NCBI GenBank assembly: GCA_046350895.1
Contig: JAXLZL010000001.1
Location: forward strand, 148,181 to 212,180
Reading direction: 5' to 3'
DNA length: 64,000 nt
Source: HK-STAS-PATE-2 sp046350895
GTDB taxonomy: Bacteria > Patescibacteriota > Patescibacteriia > 2-12-FULL-60-25
Numbering within the stretch: position 1 is the stretch's first letter; the number at the start of each line of letters is the position of its first letter. The notes under the pieces were generated by a model. That model had not been told where the DNA came from, searched no databases, and saw nothing but the letters and a program-made list of their open reading frames with translations. The position numbers and the translations under genes were made by a program. Below are positions 7,750 to 16,422 of this stretch, in pieces.

Positions 7750-8724
7750 ATGTCCCGCCTTCTTGTCACCGGCGGCGCTGGTTTTATCGGCGCCAACTTT
7801 GTTCGTTACTGGCTCTCGCAACACCCTAACGACCGCGTTCGTGTTTTGGATGCGTTAACCTATGCCGGTAACCGCCACAATCTTGATGGGCTTGATATTG
7901 AATTCGTCCATGGCGATATTCGTGATGCTGCCACCGTTGTCAAAGCCTTTGATGATATCGACATCGTCGTTCACTTTGCCGCTGAATCGCATGTGGACCG
8001 CTCGATCACGGGCAGCCTGCCATTCGTCCAAACCAATGTTATTGGCACCTTGACCTTGCTCGAAGAAACAAAGAAACGTGGCTCGCAAATCAAACGCTTT
8101 CACCATGTCTCAACCGACGAAGTCTTTGGCGCCCTTGAACTTGGCAGCGAAGAGAAATTCAGTGAAGCCACGCCTTATGATCCGCGCAGCCCTTATAGCG
8201 CCTCAAAAGCCGGCTCAGACCATCTTGTACGTGCCTACTACCACACCCATCACCTGCCTGTAACGATCAGTAATTGTTCAAACAACTACGGCCCTTATCA
8301 TTTTCCCGAAAAACTCATCCCGCTCATGATTTTGAATGCGATGCGTGATTTACCACTCCCCGTGTACGGCGATGGCCTGAATGTTCGTGATTGGATCCAT
8401 GTAGAAGACCATTGCCGAGGCATTGAAGCCGTCTTGCTTAAGGGCAACGTCGGCGAGACTTACTGTTTAGGTGGCAATGCCGAACGGCCGAATATCGAGG
8501 TCGTAAAACTCGTATTAAAGTACCTAAACAAACCTGAGTCCCTCATCTCATACGTCGAAGATCGTAAAGGCCACGACCGCCGCTACGCCATCGATTCAAG
8601 CAAGGCAAAGAAGGAGCTCGGCTGGGAGCCTCAGAAGACCTTTGAGCAAGGCTTGCAAGAAACGGTCCAATGGTATCTCGATCACCAAGACTGGTGGTCA
8701 CCGCTCTTGACAAAAACCTCGTAA
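7750..8724 (+). CDS. rfbB: dTDP-glucose 4,6-dehydratase
   Basis: Extended SDR enzyme converting dTDP-glucose to dTDP-4-keto-6-deoxyglucose. 324 residues. The NAD-binding motif GGAGFIG lies at 8-14, STDEVFG at about 121-127 carries the Thr/Asp/Glu dehydration residues, and YSASK at 149-153 supplies the catalytic Tyr and Lys. The NNYGPYHFPEKLIP segment is diagnostic of RmlB. It starts the dTDP-sugar cluster, followed by an NRS/ER-like gene and rfbA. A short palindromic terminator overlaps its stop codon. Confidence 0.95.
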   Translation: MSRLLVTGGAGFIGANFVRYWLSQHPNDRVRVLDALTYAGNRHNLDGLDIEFVHGDIRDAATVVKAFDDIDIVVHFAAESHVDRSITGSLPFVQTNVIGTLTLLEETKKRGSQIKRFHHVSTDEVFGALELGSEEKFSEATPYDPRSPYSASKAGSDHLVRAYYHTHHLPVTISNCSNNYGPYHFPEKLIPLMILNAMRDLPLPVYGDGLNVRDWIHVEDHCRGIEAVLLKGNVGETYCLGGNAERPNIEVVKLVLKYLNKPESLISYVEDRKGHDRRYAIDSSKAKKELGWEPQKTFEQGLQETVQWYLDHQDWWSPLLTKTS

Positions 8725-8736
8725 TTACGAGGTTTT
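8713..8736. terminator. Palindromic terminator after rfbB
   Basis: A perfect 12+12 bp palindrome (AAAACCTCGTAA and its complement) that includes the rfbB stop codon and ends in TTTT. It would lower read-through into the next gene. Confidence 0.7.
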
Positions 8737-8758
8737 CTTGGTAAGAAGTGGCTATCAT

Positions 8759-9675
8759 ATGAAGATTCTTGTCGTCGGTGCCAATGGCTTTGTTGCCAAG
8801 CGCTTTCTCGAAACCTATCCAAGTGAAACGCTCGCGTTTAGCGAGCGCGTCACCGATAAGGCATCGTTTTTAAAAGCGCTCGACGAACATCGTCCTGATG
8901 CCGTGATCAACGCCGCAGGACGCACGGGTCGCCCGAATGTCGATTGGTGCGAAGACCATCAAATTGAAACCTGAAGGCAACGTACAATTGCCGCTAACGC
9001 ACTCGCCAGCGCCTGCCAAGAACGCGGCATCTATCTTTTGCATCTTGCTTCTGGTTGTATTTTTATGGCGCATCCCCTGACCCGCGTGGCTGGAGGGAGG
9101 ATGACTTCGCCAACCGTCGGCCTTCTACTCGCGTACCAAATACGCGGCCGACCTGATCTTGTCGAAAATGCCTAATGTCGGCATCGCTCGCGCATGCCGA
9201 TCGACAACCGTCAAGTAACGCAACCTTATCGACAAGCTCGCCGCTTACAAACGGTCGACCGACGTCGAAAACAGCGCCACCGTCATCGACGACCTTGTAC
9301 GTGCCATGTACGAACTTTGCGTCCAAACGCGGCCAGGCGTCTTTCATGTCGTGAATCCAGGCAACTTGCGTCATCGCGACGTTCTCAACCTCTGCCGTGA
9401 ACTTGTCGGCCTTGACCATTCAAACCGAATGGATCACCGCTGAAGACCTGGTTGCCAAAGGCCTCGCCACTAAGGCGCGCTCAAACTGCATCTTGCAATC
9501 GACGCGTTGCAAGAACTCGGCATCACCATGCGCCCGATCGATATCGCCTGCGTGACACCATGATGAAGTACGCCGTTTACAGCTCATACAGCAACCACAA
9601 GCGCAAAATACCACTTCGTTCTTGCGTGAAAGCTGGCTAACCCAACCGCCAACCATGCACAACCACCTAAGATGA
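8759..9675 (+). CDS. NRS/ER-like nucleotide-sugar 3,5-epimerase/4-reductase (frameshifted)
   Basis: The reading frame starts at ATG 8759 (MKILVVGANGFVAKRFLE) and meets an in-frame TGA at 8972-8974. Homologous sequence then continues through several frames to a TGA at 9673-9675 that overlaps rfbA. Pieced together it keeps NAAGRTGRPNVDWCE, LASGCIF, FYSRTKYAAD (the YxxxK site), RMPID and NPG...RHRDVL. These are the signature blocks of the plant/viral bifunctional NRS/ER enzyme, which does both the RmlC and RmlD steps. No rmlC is nearby, as expected if so. At least three indels are needed. Rfb neighbours and conserved motifs suggest assembly error rather than true decay, but a pseudogene cannot be excluded. 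Confidence 0.7.
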
Positions 9676-10381
9676 AAGGCGCTATCATGGCCGGTGGCCG
9701 CATTCCCGCTTGGCTTCCGCTGACGAATGTCACGAACAAACACCTCCTGCCGATCAATAACAAGCAAATGGTGCTCTATCCCCTGCGAACGCTGTTGGAT
9801 GCGGCATCCGGCATCATCATCATCGTGACCGGCCCGGCAGACTATGCCGGCCACTTCATGAACTTGCTTGGATCGGGCAAAAATTATGGTGCAATATCAC
9901 CTCGCATCAAGATGAATCCGGCGGCATCGCTCAAGCGCTCTCGCTCTGCGAAGAGTTCGTGGGCGATGACCATGTGACCGTCATTCTCGGCGACAATATC
10001 TTTGAAGACAATTTTCACGCGCCCATCTCGAGCTTTCAAGGCGGTGCCATGGGCTTCTACAAACCCGTCCATGACCCGCAACGCTTTGGCGTCATGGAGA
10101 TCGATTCAACGGGACGCGTGCTCACCATTGAAGAGAAGCCGCAGCAACCCCGCTCAAACTTCGCGCAAGTCGGCCTCTACGTGTATGATAAGCGGGTCTT
10201 CGACATCATCAAAACCCTCAAACCATCGGGCCGCGGTGAACTTGAAATAACCGACGTCAATAATGCGTATTTGCAGAGAGGAGAACTCTCGGCACGCCCG
10301 GTTCGCGGTTTTTGGACGGATGCCGGAACGTTCGACAGCCTCAAAAAGGCGTCAGACTTTGCCGCAGAACGCGGACTCTAA
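9672..10381 (+). CDS. rfbA: Glucose-1-phosphate thymidylyltransferase (frameshifted)
   Basis: RmlA makes dTDP-glucose from dTTP and glucose-1-phosphate. The start MKGAIMAGG, then LPLTNVTNKHLLPI, VTGP and GHFMNLLGSGKNYG, all match RmlA. At about 9885-9900 the frame shifts; the rest (TSHQDESGGIAQALSL, ILGDNIFEDNF, VEEKP-like IEEKPQQPRS, GRGELEITDVN, FWTDAGTFDSL) continues to 10381. The nucleotide-binding loop normally reads GGxGTR/GSRL; here it reads GGRIPAWL. A 2-for-1 base loss plus a 1-base gain would restore GGRGSRLL, so a compensating indel pair is likely. ATGA overlap with the preceding gene. Confidence 0.8.
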
Positions 10382-10383
10382 CC

Positions 10384-11532
10384 ATGAAACACTATCTCGT
10401 ACTCGGCGGCGGATTCGCCGGCCTCTCAGCCATTCGCGAACTGCGCAAGCAGCCGGATACGCATATCACGCTCGTCGACTCCGGCGAGCGCTTTGTGTTC
10501 ACGCCTTGGCTTATCGACGCTTTAGCCGGCGAGCGCGCACCCCTCGATATCTCTGAAGACCTTGAAGCATTGACCGAGCGTTTAGGCGTCACCTTTGTTC
10601 GAGGTACCGTCACCGGCCTCAATCGCGACCAGCGCCACGCCATCATCCAGCTTGCCAAAGGCGGCGTGCAAGAACTGGCTTTTGATGAAGTCATTCTCTC
10701 TTTGGGCGCCAAAACCTGCTATTACGGCATTCCTGGCGCCACGACGCATGCGCTGCCACTCAAGACACTCAACGACATTGAGCGCATCCATGAACATGTG
10801 CGCGCGATGGTCAAAAAGGCCCTCTCAGCATCAGACACCCGTACCAAGCAAGAACTCTTGAGCTTTGTCGTTGTCGGCGCAGGTCCGACCGGCGTTGAAA
10901 GTGCCTTTGCCCTAAAAACATTCGTCGAATCCACGCTCGGCGACCAGTGGTGCCGCGTGGCGCCATATGCGCATTTTTATGTCGTGCAGGGCGCACCGAC
11001 TATTTTACCCGGCTTCAATAGCCGCGCGATCAATCTCGCCACCGATGAGATGCGCCAACAGGGCATTGAGCTTACCTTGGGTGAACCTGTTGAAAAACTC
11101 GAAGAAAACACTCTCTTTACCACGCGCGGTACCACCATTCATGCCGCCACCATTTTGTGGTGTGCGGGCGTCGAACCAAACTTTATCAACGTCCAACCCG
11201 AACTGCCTAAAGAACGCGGCGGCTGGATCAGCCAGAACGATTTGATGCTCGATGAATGCATTGTGGGTGCCGGCGACAATATCCGCGTCATGCTTGGCAC
11301 GGCACCAGCGCCAAAAACTGCCCAAATCGCCATGCCGATGGGCAAGGCTGCCGCGCATCGCATCATGACCAAACAAAAGAAACCATTCACCTATATCAAT
11401 AAAGGCGCCGTGCTCACACTCGGCAAAACTGGCCTCTTTGACCTTGGTTTTCTCAAAATGAAAACACCGCTCGCCCGTTGGGTCCGCGGTGTTCTCTACC
11501 GTATCCGATTTAACCAGTTGGTTAGAGGTTAA
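10384..11532 (+). CDS. Type II NADH dehydrogenase-like FAD/NAD(P)-dependent oxidoreductase
   Basis: 382 residues from the ATG at 10384, just after the rfbA stop. There are two Rossmann motifs: FAD-binding GGGFAGLSA near residue 8 and NAD(P)H-binding VVVGAGPTGVESA near 161. The LWCAGVEPN and GDN segments are typical of the pyridine nucleotide-disulfide oxidoreductase / NDH-2 group. The C-terminal amphipathic region (FLKMKTPLARWVRGVLYRIRF) would attach it to the membrane face. In NDH-2 enzymes the electrons go to quinone; CPR cells often lack quinone synthesis, so the acceptor is uncertain. The 3' end overlaps the convergent gene by 11 nt. Confidence 0.85.
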   Translation: MKHYLVLGGGFAGLSAIRELRKQPDTHITLVDSGERFVFTPWLIDALAGERAPLDISEDLEALTERLGVTFVRGTVTGLNRDQRHAIIQLAKGGVQELAFDEVILSLGAKTCYYGIPGATTHALPLKTLNDIERIHEHVRAMVKKALSASDTRTKQELLSFVVVGAGPTGVESAFALKTFVESTLGDQWCRVAPYAHFYVVQGAPTILPGFNSRAINLATDEMRQQGIELTLGEPVEKLEENTLFTTRGTTIHAATILWCAGVEPNFINVQPELPKERGGWISQNDLMLDECIVGAGDNIRVMLGTAPAPKTAQIAMPMGKAAAHRIMTKQKKPFTYINKGAVLTLGKTGLFDLGFLKMKTPLARWVRGVLYRIRFNQLVRG

Positions 11533-11938
11533 ACTTGTTGCGCAATGGGCCAACGCCTGGGATCTCCCAGAATTCGCCCTGAAGGCACTTGATGAGCGCG
11601 ATGATGTCGAGCACGAAGAGTGCAACGGCCAATATCCAGCCAATGACCGGGATCCAGAAAATGAACGAACCGATCAAGCCGGCAATGAAGACCATAAGGC
11701 CTTGCTTTGCATGCTCATAGGCATACTTTGAATCCTTCTTAAGGATGAGCGGGACAAAAACCAAGATACCGACATACGAGAGCGCTGCAACGAGCTTATT
11801 TTCTTCGATGTCTTTGGCATCAAAACCGCCTGCTGGCATAGCCATTTTTGGCTCTTCATGAGGAGCCTGGTGTGGCGCTTCGGAGGACTGGCCCATTTGG
11901 GAGCCTTGGTTCTCTGGAGTTGGGTTGGTGTTTTCCAT
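11522..11938 (-). CDS. DUF4870/Tic20-like membrane protein
   Basis: A 138-residue protein with a polar Pro/Glu/Gln-rich N-terminus (about 45 residues). Three hydrophobic segments follow (ALSYVGILVFVPLIL, GLMVFIAGLIGSFIFWIPVIG, ILAVALFVLDIIALI) with the AYEHAKQGL motif between the first two, as in DUF4870 proteins. The function of this family is not established. Convergent with the oxidoreductase gene; the stop codons overlap by 11 nt. It seems monocistronic. Confidence 0.8.
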   Translation of the reverse strand: MENTNPTPENQGSQMGQSSEAPHQAPHEEPKMAMPAGGFDAKDIEENKLVAALSYVGILVFVPLILKKDSKYAYEHAKQGLMVFIAGLIGSFIFWIPVIGWILAVALFVLDIIALIKCLQGEFWEIPGVGPLRNKFNL

Positions 11939-11976
11939 ATGCCTATAGCTTTACTGAATTATGGGGTTTTGGCAAC

Positions 11977-13185
11977 TCAAAAACCCATTTCATTACTAAC
12001 TTCGCTATACACAGCCCAAATGACGAACAGCGCCATGCCCGGCCAATAGCTCCAGAGATAGTGGTCTAACAGCAATAACGGCATGAGAGCGATCAATAGG
12101 CGTTTGTCCTGCATCCTTTTTATCCAAAAGACCATCGCCACCAAAAGCCATATAACACCCCATAAACCCGTCTCAAGCAGAATCATGACCGGGACGGTAT
12201 GCGGGAGAAGCGGCTCGAGTTTCTGTTGGACGAGGACCGGCAATAAACCGCCTTGGCCTGTGCCAAAGAATGGTGCATGCCTAAATGCTGCGGGCACTTG
12301 TTGAAGCGCGACCAGACGTTCATTTACGGATTTCTCTTCAACGGCGCCCCCAACAGACACCGGACGAACGAGAAACGGAAACGCCATAAGCGTAAGCAAA
12401 AAAGGCACAAGCACCGCCAACCAGAGACGGCGAGATCCCTCGACTCCCTTCGCTAACGCTCCGGTTGCTCGGGATGACAAAAGAAGACCTAGCGCCAGCG
12501 CGAGCCAAGCTGAACGCGACGCACTAAAGGCCAACGCCATCGAAAGCAAAGGCATTATTGTTAACAAGAATTTTTTAACCCGGTCTGAATATGAGGTCCA
12601 TGCAAATGCCACCCACAGCAAAGACATCGCGAGATACCCGCCAAAGATATTTGGATGCGGGAATCCGCCATAAGCGCGCAAATAACGGATGCCCTGGCTC
12701 GCGATCACCGCCGTGCCTTTGATGTTCGGATCAAGCGAAGGCAAACCGAGCCACTTATTTGCCCATCCCCATTGAAAGGCGAATTGTCCCATCCCCAATA
12801 ACGCTTGCGGTACCAATGAAACAGCAAACCACAAAGCCACCTCTTGAGCCGCAATCTCTTCACGCTTGATCACCCAGACGAGCAGACAAGCAAAGATCGC
12901 CGAGATCAACCAAGCGATACTCGCACGAGGCTCGGAGGAAAACATTGCCGGAACCAATACACCAATAACAACGACAGCTTCAAACCATTTAGGTCGACGC
13001 CATACCGGCCGTTTTTGCCACAACGAAACAAGAATAAACGCGAGCAATACCAACCATGAAGCATAGATCGAGAGTCTCCCCTGCTCCCACGGATATCCCG
13101 CAACCATGCCCGCATCACTAAACCAGCGCGTCTGCCAAGGCAAAACGAGCATCAAAAAAATGAACAACGTGCGCTTAAACGTCAT
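11977..13185 (-). CDS. O-antigen ligase/polymerase-like (Wzy/WaaL family) membrane protein
   Basis: 402 residues with about ten hydrophobic helices and the large extracytoplasmic loop of the Wzy_C family. Motifs seen are GGFPHPNIFGGYLA, FSASRSAWLAL and FFGTGQGGLLPVL. It would polymerise or transfer lipid-linked glycan at the outer face of the membrane. Residues around SSRATGALAKGVEGSRR are encoded by a REP-like repeat (about 12434-12490) inserted in frame. It overlaps the upstream nucleotidyltransferase-like gene by 11 nt and is the last gene of a minus-strand operon. Confidence 0.85.
   Translation of the reverse strand: MTFKRTLFIFLMLVLPWQTRWFSDAGMVAGYPWEQGRLSIYASWLVLLAFILVSLWQKRPVWRRPKWFEAVVVIGVLVPAMFSSEPRASIAWLISAIFACLLVWVIKREEIAAQEVALWFAVSLVPQALLGMGQFAFQWGWANKWLGLPSLDPNIKGTAVIASQGIRYLRAYGGFPHPNIFGGYLAMSLLWVAFAWTSYSDRVKKFLLTIMPLLSMALAFSASRSAWLALALGLLLSSRATGALAKGVEGSRRLWLAVLVPFLLTLMAFPFLVRPVSVGGAVEEKSVNERLVALQQVPAAFRHAPFFGTGQGGLLPVLVQQKLEPLLPHTVPVMILLETGLWGVIWLLVAMVFWIKRMQDKRLLIALMPLLLLDHYLWSYWPGMALFVIWAVYSEVSNEMGF
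12434..12490. repeat. REP-like repeat inside the Wzy-like gene
   Basis: Plus-strand GAGATCCCTCGACTCCC ... GGTTGCTCGGGATGACA, with partly complementary ends (CGAGATCCCTCGAC / GCTCGGGATG). It ends in GATGACAAAAGAAGA, 15 nt shared with the element inside grpE. It is in frame with the coding sequence. Confidence 0.6.
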
Positions 13186-14062
13186 ACGTTTTGCAAAGGG
13201 TCAGATACCGGTTGCGATATTCGGCGCGACGGTCATCGGTGTGAAATTTGAGCACATGGTCATTGGCGATGACATCGGTACCTTTATTCAAGCGGGCGCG
13301 GATACCGGCGGCAAACCTCCATTCTGACAAGGCACGAGACCATTTCTCAAACCAAACAACTGTCGGTAAACGAAAACGAGGTACCGGCATCGTACCAAGA
13401 GGCAGCCATGAAGACGCGAGCGGATAATAGGTACGCAAAACGACATTGCTTTGCCAGAGCTTTTCACTAATACCATCATCAAAGAGCGGTAATAAAAACA
13501 AAAACCAATGGCGCAAATAGACATCATTCTCAATGGCAAGCGGAGCCAAATCAAGCGCCTGCTCATCAACAAAAAAAGTGAGGCAAATCGGATCACGCTT
13601 GGCACCTTCAACACGCCAATGCCGCAACATGAGATAAAGCGTTGCCAAAAAACGCGTTTGCCAAACCGTATTTTTTTTACAAACGATGAAAAAATCAATG
13701 TCGCTCTCTTCGCTTGCATGAGCGAGTGCCAAGGTATTGCAGACAAAGGCGGCCTTCACCCCACTCAAGCGAGCCAAAAAACGGGCAAACGCCTTGGCGC
13801 GATGGATCTTACGAGGAAATAATGCTTCGCGTTCACGATGTTCGGCAATGAGTGAATCCGAGCCGGCAAACACATAACGACCCTTGGCATACACGAGCAC
13901 CCCTTCTGCCACCAAGGTGTCGATAGCGAGTTCAGCGTCCTCAACCAAAACTCCACAATCCTCGGTCTCGGCATGCGACACCAATTCAAAACGCGTCGCA
14001 GGATATGCCAAGGCAGCAAAAAAACACTGCGCCCTTAAGATCGCCGCGCGAGCTTGGTTCAT
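13175..14062 (-). CDS. Predicted nucleotidyltransferase-like protein
   Basis: 295 residues. An N-terminal winged-helix-like region (ELAIDTLVAEGVLVYAKGRYVF) precedes a nucleotidyltransferase-fold centre with ESDIDFFIV, the hDxDh metal-site motif of the pol-beta superfamily. The preceding glycine-serine motif is degenerate (NTLALAHAS), so activity is uncertain. It starts 2 nt after the dnaX stop (TAA-CT-ATG) and overlaps the Wzy-like gene downstream by 11 nt. Such proteins occur in Patescibacteria near glycan genes, but the substrate is unknown. Confidence 0.7.
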   Translation of the reverse strand: MNQARAAILRAQCFFAALAYPATRFELVSHAETEDCGVLVEDAELAIDTLVAEGVLVYAKGRYVFAGSDSLIAEHREREALFPRKIHRAKAFARFLARLSGVKAAFVCNTLALAHASEESDIDFFIVCKKNTVWQTRFLATLYLMLRHWRVEGAKRDPICLTFFVDEQALDLAPLAIENDVYLRHWFLFLLPLFDDGISEKLWQSNVVLRTYYPLASSWLPLGTMPVPRFRLPTVVWFEKWSRALSEWRFAAGIRARLNKGTDVIANDHVLKFHTDDRRAEYRNRYLTLCKTYDV

Positions 14063-14064
14063 AG

Positions 14065-15678
14065 TTAGGACTCAACCACCGAACCGCCAAAGGCATTCAA
14101 GATATTGCCTACCATATCAGGAGCGCCGCCCGATACTGCTGCGGTTTCGGCAGCAACGACGCCCTCAACCATGATTTGGTCATTCTTTAATGCCTTGCGT
14201 GCCGCCTCTTGGATGATGGCGCGGTTTTTACCATCACCAATCAGGCGATCACGGTGAAACGGGTATTGAAACTTGATAATGACGTTATTGCCTTCAACCG
14301 AGTACGGTGAAGACGTCTTTAAAATAAAGGGCAGGGAGTGGTTTTTTTCGTCCACGAGACGGATGATCTCTTGCCACTGTGAACGAACGGCGGCGATCGA
14401 AACCACTGCGGCTTCAGTTGAAGGCGCGGACTGTTCGATAACAGGTTTTTGCGCCTCGGCGACTGGCATGGACGGCGTTTCGACAACCGCTTTTTGCATA
14501 GTCGGTGGCTCGGGCGTTTTTACCGACTCTGGTTTTGGCAACGGCTTCGTCATGGCCGGCATCGGAGGAAACGCGCCACGGTCTTGGACCATGGGTGCCG
14601 GTGACAAGAGACTCAAACCAACAAGCTGAACGGCAAAGACCGGGTCCATGCCCATTTTCACGTCACGACGGCGTTCAAACAACGAAAGCGCGAGATTGTG
14701 CAATTCACTCGGCGTAAAACAACCGATACACGTCACAAGGGTGCGCTCGGCCCCAGAACCTACGCGGTAACGCTCGGCGGATGCGGCATCAGCCTCAGCG
14801 GCAAGCAGGTCTTCGACGCATTGGATCAAGTCATCGAACATCGGCAAAAATGGCACGCCTTCATCAGCGAGCTTTTCTACAAGGATCCAACTGTCATGAA
14901 ATTGACGTTTACCCCATGAGACAAAAAGTTCGGCGGCTTTTTCTTGCTGGCCGATCGGGATCACGAGACCGACCGTCGCCTCGGTGATATGGGCATCACC
15001 CAAGCCGCCGACTTGTCCCAAGAGCGTTTCGGCATCGCGTAAACAGCCATCGGCTTTTTTGATCAAGATGCGCAAAGCGCCATCGTCGATAGTCCAACCC
15101 TCGGCTTTGGCGAGATCGAGCAAACGGGCACGCATGTCTTCATCTTTGATGCGGCGAAAGGCAAACTGCTGGCTGCGCGATAAAATCGTCGCTGGCACCT
15201 TGTGCCATTCGGTGGTCGCCAAAATGAAAAAGGCGTATTCAGGCGGTTCTTCGAGCGTTTTCAGCAGCGCGTTCCAGGCCGCCGTTGAGAGCATGTGGGC
15301 TTCATCCAAAATATAGACCTTGCGATGGCCCGACGTCGGTGCAAAACGCACGTGTTCGATAATTGCCTCACGTACTGCATCAACGCCATTATTGGTAGCA
15401 GCATCAAGCTCAATGGTGTCGAAGGTGCGACCGTCTTGGGCCGACTTGCAGTTATCGCATATCGTGCAAGGTTCACCATCTTTTAGGCTGGTACAGTTCA
15501 AGGCCTTGGCAAAAATACGCGCCGTGGTCGTTTTGCCCACGCCACGTGGGCCAGAGAACAAAAAGACATGCCCCAAACGCCCGGTAGCAAGCTCTTTGCG
15601 GAGGGTCTCGGTAATGTGCTGTTGGCCGGTAACGTCGGCAAAACGCTGGGGTCGGTGAATCTGGCTCAGGGACGGCAT
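14065..15678 (-). CDS. dnaX: DNA polymerase III subunit gamma/tau
   Basis: Clamp-loader ATPase of the replisome. 537 residues. Walker A GPRGVGKT at 43-50, zinc-binding cysteines 62, 71, 74 and 77, Walker B DEAH at 125-128, sensor ATTE and the SRS arginine-finger segment (ILSRSQQFAF) are all present. Domains I-III run to about residue 350; a Pro-rich linker and a C-terminal tau-like domain (WQEIIRLVDEKNHSLPFIL) follow. No obvious slippery A run for programmed gamma frameshifting was noticed. It is followed by the nucleotidyltransferase-like gene 2 nt later. Confidence 0.96.
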   Translation of the reverse strand: MPSLSQIHRPQRFADVTGQQHITETLRKELATGRLGHVFLFSGPRGVGKTTTARIFAKALNCTSLKDGEPCTICDNCKSAQDGRTFDTIELDAATNNGVDAVREAIIEHVRFAPTSGHRKVYILDEAHMLSTAAWNALLKTLEEPPEYAFFILATTEWHKVPATILSRSQQFAFRRIKDEDMRARLLDLAKAEGWTIDDGALRILIKKADGCLRDAETLLGQVGGLGDAHITEATVGLVIPIGQQEKAAELFVSWGKRQFHDSWILVEKLADEGVPFLPMFDDLIQCVEDLLAAEADAASAERYRVGSGAERTLVTCIGCFTPSELHNLALSLFERRRDVKMGMDPVFAVQLVGLSLLSPAPMVQDRGAFPPMPAMTKPLPKPESVKTPEPPTMQKAVVETPSMPVAEAQKPVIEQSAPSTEAAVVSIAAVRSQWQEIIRLVDEKNHSLPFILKTSSPYSVEGNNVIIKFQYPFHRDRLIGDGKNRAIIQEAARKALKNDQIMVEGVVAAETAAVSGGAPDMVGNILNAFGGSVVES

Positions 15679-15720
15679 AATGCCCTTATGATGACCCCTG
15701 CGCAGGGGTCAGTCAAAGCG

Positions 15721-16383
15721 CTACTCCCACGTGCTTTCGGCCTTTTTCATGACATGCTCGACGGCTGCCCATTTTGATGGAGCGTTCTTTGGCACAAGGA
15801 TAACCACCTCATCGCCCGGCTTGGCTTTATGAAAAGAAATGGCTGCCGCCAAGACACGGTGGGTATGGCCGTCAGCAAGAACCTTGAAGTCGCTGCTCAT
15901 ATCACCCATGACAAGGGTGCCAATGACGCGGCGGCGTTCAATCGGGCCGCGCTGCTTAAAGACAAAGCGTCCTGAGTCGGTAATGGTTACGCGCATCAAA
16001 TCGCCTTCGACGAGCTTGGACTTTGACGCGTAGTTCGGCGGCACCGGGTACGGATTACCGTCTTCGCCAATCATGTTCTCACCATCAAAAACACCGTCGA
16101 TCGATTTTCCTTCAAATGAAATACCGAAGTCCTTTGATTCAGAGAGGAGTTTCTCAACATCAGCTGCCTCGGCACGGCTCTCGAGCAAGCGTTCAAGCGT
16201 GTCAATCTGTTCTTTCAGCGAACGGATGACGCGCTGCGCGAGAGCGAGCTTGGTCTCAATAGCAGAAAGAGCTTTTGGCGCATTGAGGTCGGTCCCCTCG
16301 TCAAAGACGTCTTGTTCTTTTTCGACTTCGGTCTCGATCTCGATCGGCTCATCATGGTCTGGCAATTGAAATGGCGTTGGCAT
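15721..16383 (-). CDS. Conserved hypothetical protein with coiled coil
   Basis: A 220-residue protein. After an acidic N-terminus (EIETEVEKEQDVFDE) comes a coiled coil at about 42-80, then a beta-rich C-terminal half with GENMIGEDGNPYPVPPNY, KLVEGDLMRV, GRFVFKQRGPIERR and GDEVVILVPK. I recall proteins of this layout as common in Patescibacteria, but no function is known to me. The ATG at 16383 is in CT-ATG context. Upstream of dnaX on the same strand, about 40 nt apart. Confidence 0.75.
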   Translation of the reverse strand: MPTPFQLPDHDEPIEIETEVEKEQDVFDEGTDLNAPKALSAIETKLALAQRVIRSLKEQIDTLERLLESRAEAADVEKLLSESKDFGISFEGKSIDGVFDGENMIGEDGNPYPVPPNYASKSKLVEGDLMRVTITDSGRFVFKQRGPIERRRVIGTLVMGDMSSDFKVLADGHTHRVLAAAISFHKAKPGDEVVILVPKNAPSKWAAVEHVMKKAESTWE

Positions 16384-16422
16384 AGTTTTTGGATTTTAGG
16401 TATTAAGATTTCTGTTATTTTA

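Noticed and set aside
8972..8974. In-frame TGA in the NRS/ER-like gene as a sign of TGA reassignment (as in some CPR groups).
   Set aside because: TGA serves as a normal stop elsewhere in the window (for example at 5925-5927), and this codon sits in a patch full of indels.
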